From Porphyromonas endodontalis ATCC 35406 (GTDB lineage Bacteria > Bacteroidota > Bacteroidia > Bacteroidales > Porphyromonadaceae): a DNA stretch of 64,000 nucleotides. Of this stretch, positions 19,045 through 28,777 are shown in pieces. Location of the stretch: positions 1 to 64,000 of the forward strand of contig NZ_ACNN01000029.1 of the NCBI RefSeq assembly GCF_000174815.1, read 5' to 3'. The notes under the pieces were generated by a model, which was not told where the DNA came from, did no database searches, and saw nothing but the letters and a program-made list of their open reading frames with translations. Position numbers and translations under genes: made by a program. Every line of letters begins with the position of its first letter. Positions within the stretch are counted from its first letter, which is position 1.

Positions 19045-19601
19045 AAAATCCCATCACGTTGGTAGTCATCGACCCTCAAGTCGATTTCGTAAGCGGGTCA
19101 CTTGCCGTCTCTAGTGCGCATGAGGCAATGAGCTATCTTGCCCAATGGGGGCTGGAGCACATTGAGGAGATAGAGAGTGTCGTTTTCACGAGCGACCAAC
19201 ACCCTTTTGACCATTGTAGTTTTACGTCTCAAGGCGGAGTTTGGCCCTCCCACTGCGTGCGTTATACCGAGGGAGCTGCCATCACACCGGAGCTACTCCC
19301 TCTGGTGCACGAAGTGTATCGGCGTCATATCCCTTTCTGCATGGTAGAGAAAGCGACAACGCCGGAGCGAGATAGTTATAGCGCATTCCCCGAGTCCGTT
19401 CCCCCTGCTATCGAAAGGGCACAAGAGATTGTCCTTGCCGGTATCGCAGGGAATTATTGTGTTTTACAGAGTTTGCAAGATCTCATTCGTCACGGTTATA
19501 CTTCACGTATTACACTTCTCTCCGCTGGTATCGCGCATATTGACGACGGCACCACCCTACGGCAATTCATTGCCACACAACCTCGACTCCGTACTTGTTA
19601 G
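19041..19601 (+). CDS. pncA: Nicotinamidase
   Basis: Hydrolyses nicotinamide to nicotinate for NAD salvage. 186 residues, short but complete. The isochorismatase-fold triad reads D11 (VIDPQVDF), K104 (MVEKATTPERDSYSAF) and C140 (AGNYCVLQS). Metal ligands are expected at D52 and H54 (TSDQHPFDHCSF) and H71 (GGVWPSHCV), which favours nicotinamidase over other isochorismatase-like hydrolases. It overlaps the TPR gene by 4 bases. Confidence 0.9.
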   Translation: MKNPITLVVIDPQVDFVSGSLAVSSAHEAMSYLAQWGLEHIEEIESVVFTSDQHPFDHCSFTSQGGVWPSHCVRYTEGAAITPELLPLVHEVYRRHIPFCMVEKATTPERDSYSAFPESVPPAIERAQEIVLAGIAGNYCVLQSLQDLIRHGYTSRITLLSAGIAHIDDGTTLRQFIATQPRLRTC

Positions 19602-19616
19602 ATCTCCATAAAAATC

Positions 19617-20462
19617 ATGAGACAGACTATTTATCGAGTAGATGCTATGGATTGCCCCTGTGAGGAGCAGTTAATCCGCATGAAACTGGCCGGTATAGAG
19701 GGAATCCACTTGATGCAATTTGATCTTGAGAAGCGAGAGGTAACCCTCTACCACGAAACCGAAGAGGGGCGTATCACCACAGCACTGGATACCCTCCGGC
19801 TGGGGAGTCATCTCCTATCTTCAACAGAATCAACCACCATACCTAACACCATGGTCCCCCATGAGGCTGCTTGCAGTTGCTCTTGTGTGGAGGGGAATGA
19901 AACGAAGGAAAAAACGGAACGAAGAGCTCTTTGGTTCGTTCTGATCATTAACTTCGGGTGCTTCCTTCTCGAAAGCATTACGGGATATATCGGAGAATCC
20001 ATGGGCTTGCTGGCTGATGGTATGGATATGCTTGCCGATAGCGTTGTCTACACGCTAGCCCTTCTTGCCGTGGGAACATCCGCACAAAGGCAAAGGCGGG
20101 TAGCAGGTATTGCCGGAGGCATACAACTCATACTGGCCCTTTGGGGGATCTATGAAGTTACCATGCGAGTTATCCATTTTAGTGGAATCCCCTCTATGTG
20201 GCTGATGATTGGCATTTCACTCATAGCTCTCACGGGCAATACGGTTTCACTCCTCATCCTAAATCATTCTAATCGCAAGGGTGCTCATATGGAAGCCTCT
20301 CGGATCTTTACCTCTGCCGACATACTTGTGAATATCGGTGTCATAGCCTCTGCCGTATGCGTTACTCTCACGCACTCTCCCTACCCTGATCTGATTATCG
20401 GGATACTCATATTCTTACTTGTGCTACGCTCAGCATGGCGCATCTTCCGTCTTGCTTGTTAG
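19617..20462 (+). CDS. Cation diffusion facilitator-like transporter with N-terminal HMA-like domain
   Basis: 281 residues. Residues 1-65 look like a small heavy-metal-associated domain (YRVDAMDCPCEEQLIRMKL, a CPC in place of CxxC). A short linker holds a Cys cluster (EAACSCSCVEG). Residues about 100-280 have five to six membrane helices with CDF features: LLADGMDMLADSVVY in TM2 and FTSADILVNIG in TM5. The second Asp of the usual TM5 site is Asn here. It probably exports a divalent metal; which one is not readable. The cytoplasmic C-terminal domain of larger CDFs is missing. Confidence 0.85.
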   Translation: MRQTIYRVDAMDCPCEEQLIRMKLAGIEGIHLMQFDLEKREVTLYHETEEGRITTALDTLRLGSHLLSSTESTTIPNTMVPHEAACSCSCVEGNETKEKTERRALWFVLIINFGCFLLESITGYIGESMGLLADGMDMLADSVVYTLALLAVGTSAQRQRRVAGIAGGIQLILALWGIYEVTMRVIHFSGIPSMWLMIGISLIALTGNTVSLLILNHSNRKGAHMEASRIFTSADILVNIGVIASAVCVTLTHSPYPDLIIGILIFLLVLRSAWRIFRLAC

Positions 20463-20505
20463 AACCGTTGGGAAAGAACAAGAAATATCTAAAGGATAAC
20501 AAACA

Positions 20506-22551
20506 ATGAAAGCCTCTTCAACAGCCCAAACAATCTTAGATCAACTCTTTGTAAACCCCTCAACACCCTATGGAGCCTTCCCCTTTGATCGGATTAAGGA
20601 TGAGCACTTTGCACCCACCTTTCGGGCTGCCATCGCTCAGTATCGAGCGGAACTGGCCGCCATTATAGAGAACCCCGATCCTCCCACTTTTGCCAATACA
20701 ATTGTAGCACTGGAGGAGATGGGGTCGGCCTTGGATGCTGTAGAAGGCGTCTTCTTCAACCTACTCCATGCCAATAGCAATGCTCAACTGATGGCTCTTG
20801 CCGAAGAGCTTTCGCCCGAACTTACGGCTCTGGGCAACGACACGAGCCTTTCGCCCGAATTGTTTGAGCGGATTCGCATTGTCTATGAACAGCGAGAATC
20901 CCTCAATTTAGACGAAGCAGATCGGCGTCTTCTAGAGAATTGCTATGATGGCTTTACCCGACAAGGCGCATTGCTCCCCCCGGAGAAGAAAGAGATTTTG
21001 CGCACGCTGCGCGAGGAGTTAAGCCTTGCCACGCTCACCTTTGGCAACCACGTTATTAAGGAGGAGAACGCCTTTTCGCTTTATATCGACCAAGCGGATG
21101 CCGTAGCTCCCCTCCCCCAAGCCATACGAGAGAAAACCGCCTCTGCTGCCCTAGAGAAAGGACACAAAGGCGGGTATCTCTTTGACCTATCCTTCCCCTG
21201 CTACACGGCTATCATGAAGTTTTGTCCCGACCCTAATATCCGGCAACAAATGTACCTAGCCAAGGCTACTCTTTGCTGCCATGGAGGGGAAACGGACAAC
21301 CGAGCTATAACCCAAAAGATCGTCAATCATCGTCTACAGATAGCCCAACTCCTCGGCTACAAAAGCTATGCGGACTATGCTCTAGAGAAGCGAATGCTCA
21401 ACACCCCTGAGCAGGTAATGCAACTCCTTACCGACCTACGGGAGTCTTACAAGCCCACGGGAGTAAAAGAGATGGAGGCTATCGAACGACTCAAAGGTGC
21501 CCCCTTGGAGCCATGGGACGTCATGTATTACATTGAGCAATATCGGGAGCAACATTATGCCTTTAGTCAGGAGGAACTCCGCCCCTACTTCCCTCTCCAT
21601 CGTGTGATAGAGGGTGTTTTTGGCTTAGCCTCTCGCTTGTACGATATTTCATTTATCCCTACCAAAGAACTCGCTATCTACCACCCCGATGTACTTCCCT
21701 ACCGAGTGCAAGACAATAAAACAAAACAACTACTCGGACTTTTGTACCTCGACTTCTTCCCTCGCGAAGGCAAAAGAAGTGGTGCGTGGATGAACAATCT
21801 CAAAGAGCAACGGGGCGAGCGACGCCCTCACATCCTGCTTGTGATGAACTTCACTCAGGCTACCAAAGACCTCCCCTCGCTCCTATCACCCAACGAAGTC
21901 AATACCTTCTTGCACGAGTTTGGGCATGGGCTGCATGGGCTCCTTACCCAAAGCAAATACACCTCCCTCAGTGGAACCAATGTAACGCGCGACTTCGTAG
22001 AGCTACCCAGTCAGCTCATGGAAAATTGGCTTTTACAGCCTGAGTTTGTCAAGACTTTTGCCCTACACTTCCAAACGAATCAGCCTCTACCGGAGGAACT
22101 CTTGGGCAAGATGATCGAAGCCGAAGGCTATCCCGCAGGATACAATACCCTACGCCAACTTTCGTTTGGGCTCCTCGATATGGCCTACCACACCCTAGAG
22201 GCACCTCTACCCGAGGGGTGCGACCTAGAGCAATTTGAGCGCGACGCCACGGCCTCGGTACGCATTGTGCCCCCGGCTCCCAAGGGCTGTATGGGCTCGA
22301 CCTCCTTTGGGCATCTCTTCTCGGGAGGCTATGCGGCAGGGTACTATGGCTACAAATGGAGCGAAGTACTCGATGCCGATGCCTTCTCCCTATTCCAAGA
22401 AAAAGGGATATTCAACCCAGAGGTGGCTCACGCCTTCCGCACCCATATTTTAGAAAAGGGCGACCTACGAGAGGCCATGGAGCTATATGTAGCTTTCCGT
22501 GGACGCAAACCCGAGATCAATGCTCTCCTCAAGCGAGATCATATCCTATAA
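20506..22551 (+). CDS. dcp: M3 family metallopeptidase (peptidyl-dipeptidase Dcp type)
   Basis: 681 residues, the normal length for Dcp/oligopeptidase A. The zinc site is FLHEFGHGLHGLL (HExxH form HEFGH) followed by the third ligand region NWLLQPEFVK. The opening NPSTPYGAFPFDRIKDEHF and the C-terminal FGHLFSGGYAAGYYGYKWSEV are typical. It cleaves dipeptides or short pieces from oligopeptides in the cytoplasm (no signal peptide is visible), fitting an organism that lives on peptides. Confidence 0.95.
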   Translation: MKASSTAQTILDQLFVNPSTPYGAFPFDRIKDEHFAPTFRAAIAQYRAELAAIIENPDPPTFANTIVALEEMGSALDAVEGVFFNLLHANSNAQLMALAEELSPELTALGNDTSLSPELFERIRIVYEQRESLNLDEADRRLLENCYDGFTRQGALLPPEKKEILRTLREELSLATLTFGNHVIKEENAFSLYIDQADAVAPLPQAIREKTASAALEKGHKGGYLFDLSFPCYTAIMKFCPDPNIRQQMYLAKATLCCHGGETDNRAITQKIVNHRLQIAQLLGYKSYADYALEKRMLNTPEQVMQLLTDLRESYKPTGVKEMEAIERLKGAPLEPWDVMYYIEQYREQHYAFSQEELRPYFPLHRVIEGVFGLASRLYDISFIPTKELAIYHPDVLPYRVQDNKTKQLLGLLYLDFFPREGKRSGAWMNNLKEQRGERRPHILLVMNFTQATKDLPSLLSPNEVNTFLHEFGHGLHGLLTQSKYTSLSGTNVTRDFVELPSQLMENWLLQPEFVKTFALHFQTNQPLPEELLGKMIEAEGYPAGYNTLRQLSFGLLDMAYHTLEAPLPEGCDLEQFERDATASVRIVPPAPKGCMGSTSFGHLFSGGYAAGYYGYKWSEVLDADAFSLFQEKGIFNPEVAHAFRTHILEKGDLREAMELYVAFRGRKPEINALLKRDHIL

Positions 22552-22580
22552 ATAGATTAAAAACTAAGCACTATGGAGTT

Positions 22581-24038
22581 ATGAAAAAACACCGTACCTA
22601 CATTCAAATCCTGGTCTCCTTATTATTGGGGATTCAGTTCCTTTTTGCCCAAGAGAAACCTACAACCATTACGTTTCTCTCTGTAAACGACATGCATGCA
22701 ACCCTCGACCGCTTCCCTCGCTTTGCCTACATGGTGGATAGTCTACGCGGTCTTTACCCCGATCTCGTGCTCGTATCGGCAGGAGACAACCAAACAGGCA
22801 ACCCCATCAACGACCAGTTCTCTCCTAAGGGATACCCCATGGTCGCTCTTATGAATGCCGTTGGGTTTAATTACTCCACGGTGGGGAATCATGAGTTCGA
22901 CTCGCGTCCCTACGGCTTTGCCCTCCTCACACAAGAGGCTCAATTCCCCTTCATCTGTAGCAATGTAGAGGTAGAGCCCTATATCGGTATACGTATACTC
23001 CCCTCTACCGTGCACACATTCTACGACAAGGGGGTACGCGTTGCCCTCCTCGGTGCCGTACAACTCGAAGCCGACGGCAAGCCGGCTACGCACCCCGATT
23101 GGCTACATGGGATCAAATTTGAGCTCGCAAGAGACGTCCTCCCCAGGTATAAGGATATGCACGACCGGTGCGATGCGACCGTTCTCATCAGCCACTTGGG
23201 GCTCGAAGAAGACCAAGTAGTAGCTGCTCAGAACCCCTGGATAGACCTCATCATCGGGGGGCATTCGCATACCTATCTACCTGCCCCCATCGAAGTCGGT
23301 AGCGTCTCGATCTCTCAAAGTGGATGCAAACTCCAGCACCTCAACATGATGCAAATGACCCTGCATAAGGGTAAAGTAATTGCCAAAGAGGCGCACTCTC
23401 TACCCATTGACCCCAAGGCAGGGAAAGAGAAGAAAGAGGTACGCGCTCTCGTGGATCAGTTTAATAACAATCCCGTCTTCTCCGAAGTAGTAGGGACAGC
23501 CCTCGACAACTTCACTTCGTACGACCAGCTCGGTTACTTTATGGTAGATGCCTACCGATCGATGACAGAGAGCGACATTGCCGTTCAAAACAACGGAGGT
23601 GTGCGTATATCCAAGCTCCCCAAGGGAGATATAACCCGTCGGGACATACTCACACTCGACCCCTTTGGCAACGAAATGATGGTGGCAGACCTATCGCTCG
23701 ATGAGCTTAAAGCACTACTTCTATCCGGTACAGTGCGAGAAGAAGAGCACCGACCCTTCCTTATCTCCGGCGCTACTGCCCACTACGTCTTCACCCCCGA
23801 CAAAAAATGTACCTCCATCGAACTGCGCGATGCAAAGGGTAAACCCCTTAGCCCAAAGCGTCGCTACAAAGTGGCTTATAACTCTTATATCAATGCAGCT
23901 TACCCCTACGAACACAAGCAGCCGGCTGTAGGACAGGGCTACAACACGGCAGAGGCAATTATGCGTTACATTGGGCAACTAAAGAAAGTCCCCTCGTACC
24001 AAAAAGCGTCCCCTCGCATTCATATCAAGGTAAAGTAA
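22581..24038 (+). CDS. Exported 5'-nucleotidase / UDP-sugar hydrolase family protein
   Basis: 485 residues from the ATG at 22581; the frame is open further upstream, but only this start gives a signal peptide (MKKHRTYIQILVSLLLGIQFLFA). Metallophosphatase motifs: NDMHA, AGDNQTG, GNHEFD, SHLG and GGHSHT; C-terminal nucleotide-binding domain with NNGGVR near residue 345. It would strip phosphates from extracellular nucleotides in the periplasm. The first motif has Met where NDxHG is usual, a small variation. Confidence 0.93.
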   Translation: MKKHRTYIQILVSLLLGIQFLFAQEKPTTITFLSVNDMHATLDRFPRFAYMVDSLRGLYPDLVLVSAGDNQTGNPINDQFSPKGYPMVALMNAVGFNYSTVGNHEFDSRPYGFALLTQEAQFPFICSNVEVEPYIGIRILPSTVHTFYDKGVRVALLGAVQLEADGKPATHPDWLHGIKFELARDVLPRYKDMHDRCDATVLISHLGLEEDQVVAAQNPWIDLIIGGHSHTYLPAPIEVGSVSISQSGCKLQHLNMMQMTLHKGKVIAKEAHSLPIDPKAGKEKKEVRALVDQFNNNPVFSEVVGTALDNFTSYDQLGYFMVDAYRSMTESDIAVQNNGGVRISKLPKGDITRRDILTLDPFGNEMMVADLSLDELKALLLSGTVREEEHRPFLISGATAHYVFTPDKKCTSIELRDAKGKPLSPKRRYKVAYNSYINAAYPYEHKQPAVGQGYNTAEAIMRYIGQLKKVPSYQKASPRIHIKVK

Positions 24039-24067
24039 AAGAAATGCAACGTTAATCACTAAAATAG

Positions 24068-24111
24068 GATAGAGAGAGTGTGTGTGTAACAAGCGTACCA
24101 CACTCTCTATC
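24068..24111. other. Inverted repeat between the nucleotidase and barrel genes
   Basis: GATAGAGAGAGTGTG (24068 onward) pairs with CACACTCTCTATC (ending 24111) with small bulges. No T-tract follows, so it may be a terminator-like hairpin or a processing element. Confidence 0.4.
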
Positions 24112-24166
24112 GTATAGCACGATAGTATGATACTCTCAAATAACAACTCTCAATCCCTAAGAAGAA

Positions 24167-26281
24167 ATGTTTAGAAGATTATTCCTCAGCATGGGCTGCC
24201 TCGGTCTCTTGTCGCTCCCCATGTACCTCATGGCGCAGCAGGATAGCACAAGTCTTGCTGTCCCTAGCAAAGAGCTCGAAACCGTAGTAATCAAGGCAGA
24301 GCCTGTACGAACGAAAAGCGACCGAGTTGCTTTTTCGATTCCCGAAGTAGCGCGCAAAAAAGCGGCCAACGCTATGGATCTCCTTACCGTACTACCGGGT
24401 GTGGCTATGAATCCCGAGACGCGCAAACCCGAGATGATGAACGGGGAGCGTTTTCTTATTCTCATCAACGGAGTACAATCGGACGTAAGCATCTTACGAT
24501 CCATGCCCGCCGAAGAGATAAAGCGTCTAGAGATCCTCGATATGGTACCCATGCGCTATCGTGAGTATGACAAGGTGATTAACGTACTTACCTATGGCAA
24601 CTTCCGCGGAGGGAGCCTCGCCGGAGACCTTGTACAGAGCGTCTCTCCCATGCTTGGGATGAGTGATGTATGGCTGCAAGGGGCAGCCTTTGGCAAAAAG
24701 GATATGTTTGCCGCAACTTACTACTTCTCTCGCCGAGAGTATAAAGAACGCATCACCGATAAGGAGCAGAGTTTTACCCTCCCTAGCATTGGCAAGATCT
24801 CTAGAAAGAGCCGCCTCGAAGATGCCTTTGGCTATCGCCTGCACCTACCTACCCTAACCTATCAGCGACAAGAGACCGGCAACTATACCCTACAACTGGT
24901 ATCGGCCTCCTCTATCATACCCGACCATGCTGTGGGAAGTGGTACGATAAATGAGAATGGAACAGAGCTTTCGACGAAGAGTAGCAGTCAATCTACAAAG
25001 GTAAAGTCTTCTGTGGATCTCCTCTTTATCAAAGAGATAAACAAAAAAAATTCGCTCTCGTTTAATGCTGTATGGACGGGGATCTTCACCGATAGAACAG
25101 ATACCAATCACGAAGAGAAAATCAGCAACAAAGAGGTGGTCTTTAGTGACAAAGTAGTACAAGACCTCAAGAAAAATTCGCTCATCTTGCAAGCGGACTA
25201 TGCACATACCTTTGAGTCTCCTACCCAACTCTCTCTTGGGTATCGCTACTACGGAGCAAAGCTAAACTCCATCGTAACCAACTCTTTTTTCGAGAATAAA
25301 CCGAGTGTAACAACGCAAAACAACCACTCGCTCTATGGGGATTTCTCCTACAAACTCGGGCAGGTAAACCTCTCCCTTAAGGGTACATTGGATTACCTAC
25401 ACAGCAATTACTATGGAGCCCGCCAATCCTCTTTAAGTCCCCAAGTGTACCTCAATGCCAAGTACATAATAGACAAACATAATGCCCTACGTCTGCGCAC
25501 AAGCTATACCTATTACGAGTCTCAGCTAGGCTCCCATGCTGAGAATATGCGCTATCTAGAGCAATACATTCTCTATCGAGGGAACCCCAATCTCAAGCCA
25601 ACCCGTAGCCTTGGAGCGAGGGTAACCTATAGCCTGACCTATCCCAATCTCTATGTAGAACTAGCCCCGATAGCTCACTGCAATTGGGGAGACGAATACA
25701 ACGATTACTTCTTAGAGAAGGACCCCAAAACGGGGCGTGAGTACCTGGTCACCACTCCCGTGAATGCGCGCTATCGTAGAGGCTATGGTACGAGCTATAA
25801 CCTGCAATACGCTCCGTGGATGAGCGATAAAGGTAGCTTGGTATTCAAGACCTCCGGCGATGTTTATAACATACGCATTGATAGAGGTGACGACCGTGCT
25901 GCCATCCAAAAGTGGCTTGTTCCACTCAACTACTCGGTGGAGCTCAATTATGGCAAATGGGGCATCTATTACAGGGGTAATCTCCTAAGGAATGGTATGG
26001 ACGGCTTAGTGGTAAGCAGTAAGGAGAATCAATCTTCTCTAGGGCTTAGATACACCACAGGGCCTTGGACGTTTAGGACCGATTGTCTTTGGTTCTTGAC
26101 CGAATGCGAGTACCTCTCGCACACAGTGCCTCAAAGCCTGGTACAGAGCAGGGCTCGTACTCATATCCGCGACGACCGCTCGGTAATTCGCCTCAATGTT
26201 GCTTTCGACTTCTCTTGGGGCAAGAGCCGCAGCGTATCGACTCAAAAACTCAACGAGGATAGCGACTCAGGGGCATTCTAA
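24167..26281 (+). CDS. Outer-membrane beta-barrel protein, TonB-receptor-like
   Basis: 704 residues. Signal peptide up to MAQQD near residue 22. Then a plug-like region (LETVVIKAEPVRTKSDRVAF, NAMDLLTVLPGVAMNP, MPAEEIKRLEILDM) and a long C-terminal barrel rich in alternating aromatic strands (LSLGYRYYGAKL, LRLRTSYTYYE). The usual N-terminal carboxypeptidase-like domain of SusC proteins is missing, and there is no SusD partner nearby. It probably belongs to the Bacteroidota outer-membrane beta-barrel family of unknown substrate. Confidence 0.85.
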   Translation: MFRRLFLSMGCLGLLSLPMYLMAQQDSTSLAVPSKELETVVIKAEPVRTKSDRVAFSIPEVARKKAANAMDLLTVLPGVAMNPETRKPEMMNGERFLILINGVQSDVSILRSMPAEEIKRLEILDMVPMRYREYDKVINVLTYGNFRGGSLAGDLVQSVSPMLGMSDVWLQGAAFGKKDMFAATYYFSRREYKERITDKEQSFTLPSIGKISRKSRLEDAFGYRLHLPTLTYQRQETGNYTLQLVSASSIIPDHAVGSGTINENGTELSTKSSSQSTKVKSSVDLLFIKEINKKNSLSFNAVWTGIFTDRTDTNHEEKISNKEVVFSDKVVQDLKKNSLILQADYAHTFESPTQLSLGYRYYGAKLNSIVTNSFFENKPSVTTQNNHSLYGDFSYKLGQVNLSLKGTLDYLHSNYYGARQSSLSPQVYLNAKYIIDKHNALRLRTSYTYYESQLGSHAENMRYLEQYILYRGNPNLKPTRSLGARVTYSLTYPNLYVELAPIAHCNWGDEYNDYFLEKDPKTGREYLVTTPVNARYRRGYGTSYNLQYAPWMSDKGSLVFKTSGDVYNIRIDRGDDRAAIQKWLVPLNYSVELNYGKWGIYYRGNLLRNGMDGLVVSSKENQSSLGLRYTTGPWTFRTDCLWFLTECEYLSHTVPQSLVQSRARTHIRDDRSVIRLNVAFDFSWGKSRSVSTQKLNEDSDSGAF

Positions 26282-26302
26282 CCCCTCCCCTCTCCTTCTC
26301 TC

Positions 26303-26352
26303 GGGCAGGCTTCCCCATTCATCAAGCGGGAGGTCTGCCCTATTTCTTTTGT
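26303..26352 (+). terminator. Terminator after the barrel gene
   Basis: GGGCAG-G-CTTCCC (26303-26315) pairs with GGGAGGTCTGCCC (26328-26340) through one mismatch and a G/T pair; a T-rich tract follows at 26341-26352. Confidence 0.75.
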
Positions 26353-26427
26353 TCCGCCTCACCGCAACCAGCCCTTTACCTCCACTATCCACAGGGCATT
26401 TGTGCAAGGGGGGCGATACTTTTTGAC

Positions 26428-26435
26428 TACCTTTG
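26428..26435 (+). promoter_or_regulatory. Promoter -7 box for proS
   Basis: TACCTTTG matches TAnnTTTG and lies 38 bases before the ATG at 26474. A TTTG at 26399-26402 is 25 bases upstream, slightly farther than usual. Its position supports the shorter start for proS. Confidence 0.65.
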
Positions 26436-26473
26436 CGGCAGAAATAAACGAAAAATCAGCAGTAATTGCACGT

Positions 26474-27955
26474 ATGGCAAAAGAGATTAAGGAGCTTACT
26501 CCCCGCAGCGAAAACTATTCGCAGTGGTATCAAGACTTGGTGACTAAGGCAGATCTTGCAGAGAACTCTGCCGTTCGAGGCTGCATGGTCATTAAGCCCT
26601 ATGGCTATGCTATTTGGGAAAAAATGCAAGCCGAGCTAGACAAACGATTTAAGGAAACAGGGCACGTCAATGCCTACTTCCCTCTATTCATACCCAAGAG
26701 CTACCTAAGCCGCGAAGCAGACCACGTAGAGGGGTTTGCCAAGGAATGCGCCGTAGTAACTCATTACAGACTCAAAAACAGCCCGGATGGAAGCGGCGTA
26801 GTGGTAGACCCCGAGGCTAAGCTCGAAGAAGAACTCATCGTACGCCCCACCTCCGAGACCATCATTTGGAGTACGTATAAGAACTGGATCCAAAGCTACC
26901 GAGACCTACCCGTGCTCTGCAATCAGTGGGCAAACGTGGTACGTTGGGAAATGCGCACACGTCTTTTCTTGCGCACTGCCGAATTCCTCTGGCAAGAGGG
27001 ACATACAGCACACGCTACTCGCGAGGAGGCTGTAGCCGAAGCCGAGAAAATGCTCGAGGTATATGGCGACTTTGCCGAGAAGGTGCTTGCCGTACCCGTG
27101 ATCCGTGGGGTCAAGAGCGAGACAGAGCGTTTTGCCGGAGCCGTAGATACCTACACCATCGAAGCTCTTATGCAGGATGGTAAGGCCCTACAATCGGGGA
27201 CTTCTCACTTCTTGGGGCAGAACTTTGCCAAAGCCTTCGATGTGTACTTCCTCAACAAAGAGGGGCAACGCGAATTGGTTTGGGCTACCTCATGGGGTGT
27301 TTCCACTCGCTTGATGGGGGCTCTTATCATGTCGCACTCCGACGATAACGGGCTCGTGCTCCCTCCCTCTCTCGCTCCTATACAGGTAGTAATTGTGCCT
27401 ATTTACAAAACAGAGGAGCACCTCGCTACCATACGTGAGCGTGTAGAGCCGCTAATCAAAGACCTACGCGCTAGAGGCATAAGCGTTAAGCTCGACGATA
27501 ACGACAACAAGAAACCCGGTTGGAAGTTTGCCGAGTACGAACTCAAGGGTATCCCTGTACGCCTTGCCCTCGGCGCACGCGACCTGGAGCAGGGTACGGT
27601 AGAGGTAGCTCGTCGTGATACGCTTACCAAAGAGACGGTTGCCTTCGAAGGCATTGCCGATCACATCGAATCGCTCCTCCAGAGCATCCAAAAGAATATC
27701 TACGACAAGGCTCTCGCCTTCCGCGAAGCAAGCACTCGCACCGTAGATACCTACGAGGAATTCAAGACAGAGATCGAGAAGGGCGGGTTTATCCTAGCAC
27801 ACTGGGATGGCACCCCCGAGACCGAGGCACGTATCAAAGAGGAGACCAAGGCGACTATTCGTTGTATCCCTCTTGGCGGAGACCCAACGCCCGGGGTATG
27901 TATGGTAACGGGCAAACCCTCTAAGCAACGTGTACTCTTTGCACGAGCTTACTAA
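26474..27955 (+). CDS. proS: Proline--tRNA ligase, archaeal/eukaryote-like type
   Basis: Charges tRNA-Pro. 493 residues from [20 protein letters not shown]; the open frame begins at 26402, but that start would lie upstream of the promoter box. Class II motifs: [10 protein letters not shown] (motif 2 region with [23 protein letters not shown]) and the motif 3 Arg in [14 protein letters not shown]. The anticodon domain and a C-terminal extension ending RVLFARAY identify the short ProRS form without the editing insertion. Strong terminator follows at 27974. Confidence 0.97.
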   Translation: MAKEIKELTPRSENYSQWYQDLVTKADLAENSAVRGCMVIKPYGYAIWEKMQAELDKRFKETGHVNAYFPLFIPKSYLSREADHVEGFAKECAVVTHYRLKNSPDGSGVVVDPEAKLEEELIVRPTSETIIWSTYKNWIQSYRDLPVLCNQWANVVRWEMRTRLFLRTAEFLWQEGHTAHATREEAVAEAEKMLEVYGDFAEKVLAVPVIRGVKSETERFAGAVDTYTIEALMQDGKALQSGTSHFLGQNFAKAFDVYFLNKEGQRELVWATSWGVSTRLMGALIMSHSDDNGLVLPPSLAPIQVVIVPIYKTEEHLATIRERVEPLIKDLRARGISVKLDDNDNKKPGWKFAEYELKGIPVRLALGARDLEQGTVEVARRDTLTKETVAFEGIADHIESLLQSIQKNIYDKALAFREASTRTVDTYEEFKTEIEKGGFILAHWDGTPETEARIKEETKATIRCIPLGGDPTPGVCMVTGKPSKQRVLFARAY

Positions 27956-27973
27956 TCCCCAATAACAACAAGA

Positions 27974-28027
27974 CCTTAGAGGGTCACTGCCTTGGTGCAG
28001 TGACCTTCTAAGGCTTTCTTTTTCTTT
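27974..28027 (+). terminator. Terminator of proS
   Basis: A 17-bp stem (27974-27990 with 27997-28013, one G/T pair), a 6-base loop and a long T-rich tract. It ends only 7 bases before the queC ATG, so queC is likely transcribed from a promoter overlapping this hairpin or by read-through. Confidence 0.9.
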
Positions 28028-28033
28028 GTACGT

Positions 28034-28711
28034 ATGCTGACAACTGCGCATAATGGCGCCCGAGATGGACTTATCGTACTCTCCGGAGGGCTGGATAGTA
28101 CCACCCTGCTCTACGACTATCGCGATGAGATTGCCCTAGCCGTTACCTTCGACTATGGCTCCAAACATAACCAAAGGGAGATACCATGCGCCCAACACCA
28201 TTGCCGGCAATTGGGCATCGAGCACCTAATCATTCCTCTTGGCTTTATGGGGCAATACTTCCGTAGCGACCTACTTCTCTCGGGCGGAGAGATCCCCTTG
28301 GGGGCATATAACGAAGAGAATATGCAAGCCACGGTGGTACCCTTTCGCAATGGCATCATGCTAAGCATTGCCGCCGGACTTGCCGAGAGCCGAGGGCTGA
28401 AACGCCTATTTATTGCCAATCACTTTGGCGATCACAACATCTATCCGGACTGCCGAGCCACTTTTGCCGAACCTATGGCAGAGGCCATCCTGCAAGGGAC
28501 CTCCAATAGTGTAGAGCTTGCTGCCCCCTATACCCACCTCTCCAAAAGTGAAATTGTAGCTGTAGGGATGCCCCTCGGGCTGGACTACGCCACCACCTGG
28601 AGCTGCTATGTAGGCGGAGAGACGCAGTGTGGCGAGTGTGCCACGTGCCGTGAACGCAAAGAGGCCTTTGCCCTTGCAGGCGTCCCCGACCCCACCTCCT
28701 ACCTCCAATAA
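28034..28711 (+). CDS. queC: 7-cyano-7-deazaguanine synthase (QueC)
   Basis: Makes preQ0 from 7-carboxy-7-deazaguanine with ATP and ammonia, in queuosine synthesis. 225 residues. PP-loop LSGGLDSTTLLYDY at residues 16-29 and the zinc cluster CYVGGETQCGECATCRERKEAF near the C-terminus are both intact. No other queuosine gene lies within the window, so the pathway is scattered. The start is close behind the proS terminator. Confidence 0.95.
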   Translation: MLTTAHNGARDGLIVLSGGLDSTTLLYDYRDEIALAVTFDYGSKHNQREIPCAQHHCRQLGIEHLIIPLGFMGQYFRSDLLLSGGEIPLGAYNEENMQATVVPFRNGIMLSIAAGLAESRGLKRLFIANHFGDHNIYPDCRATFAEPMAEAILQGTSNSVELAAPYTHLSKSEIVAVGMPLGLDYATTWSCYVGGETQCGECATCRERKEAFALAGVPDPTSYLQ

Positions 28712-28777
28712 GGCAAGCTGTGCCCTCCCCCTTCTTTGTAAGGAAAGGGGGAACACCCCAAACCCAACCGACCCACA

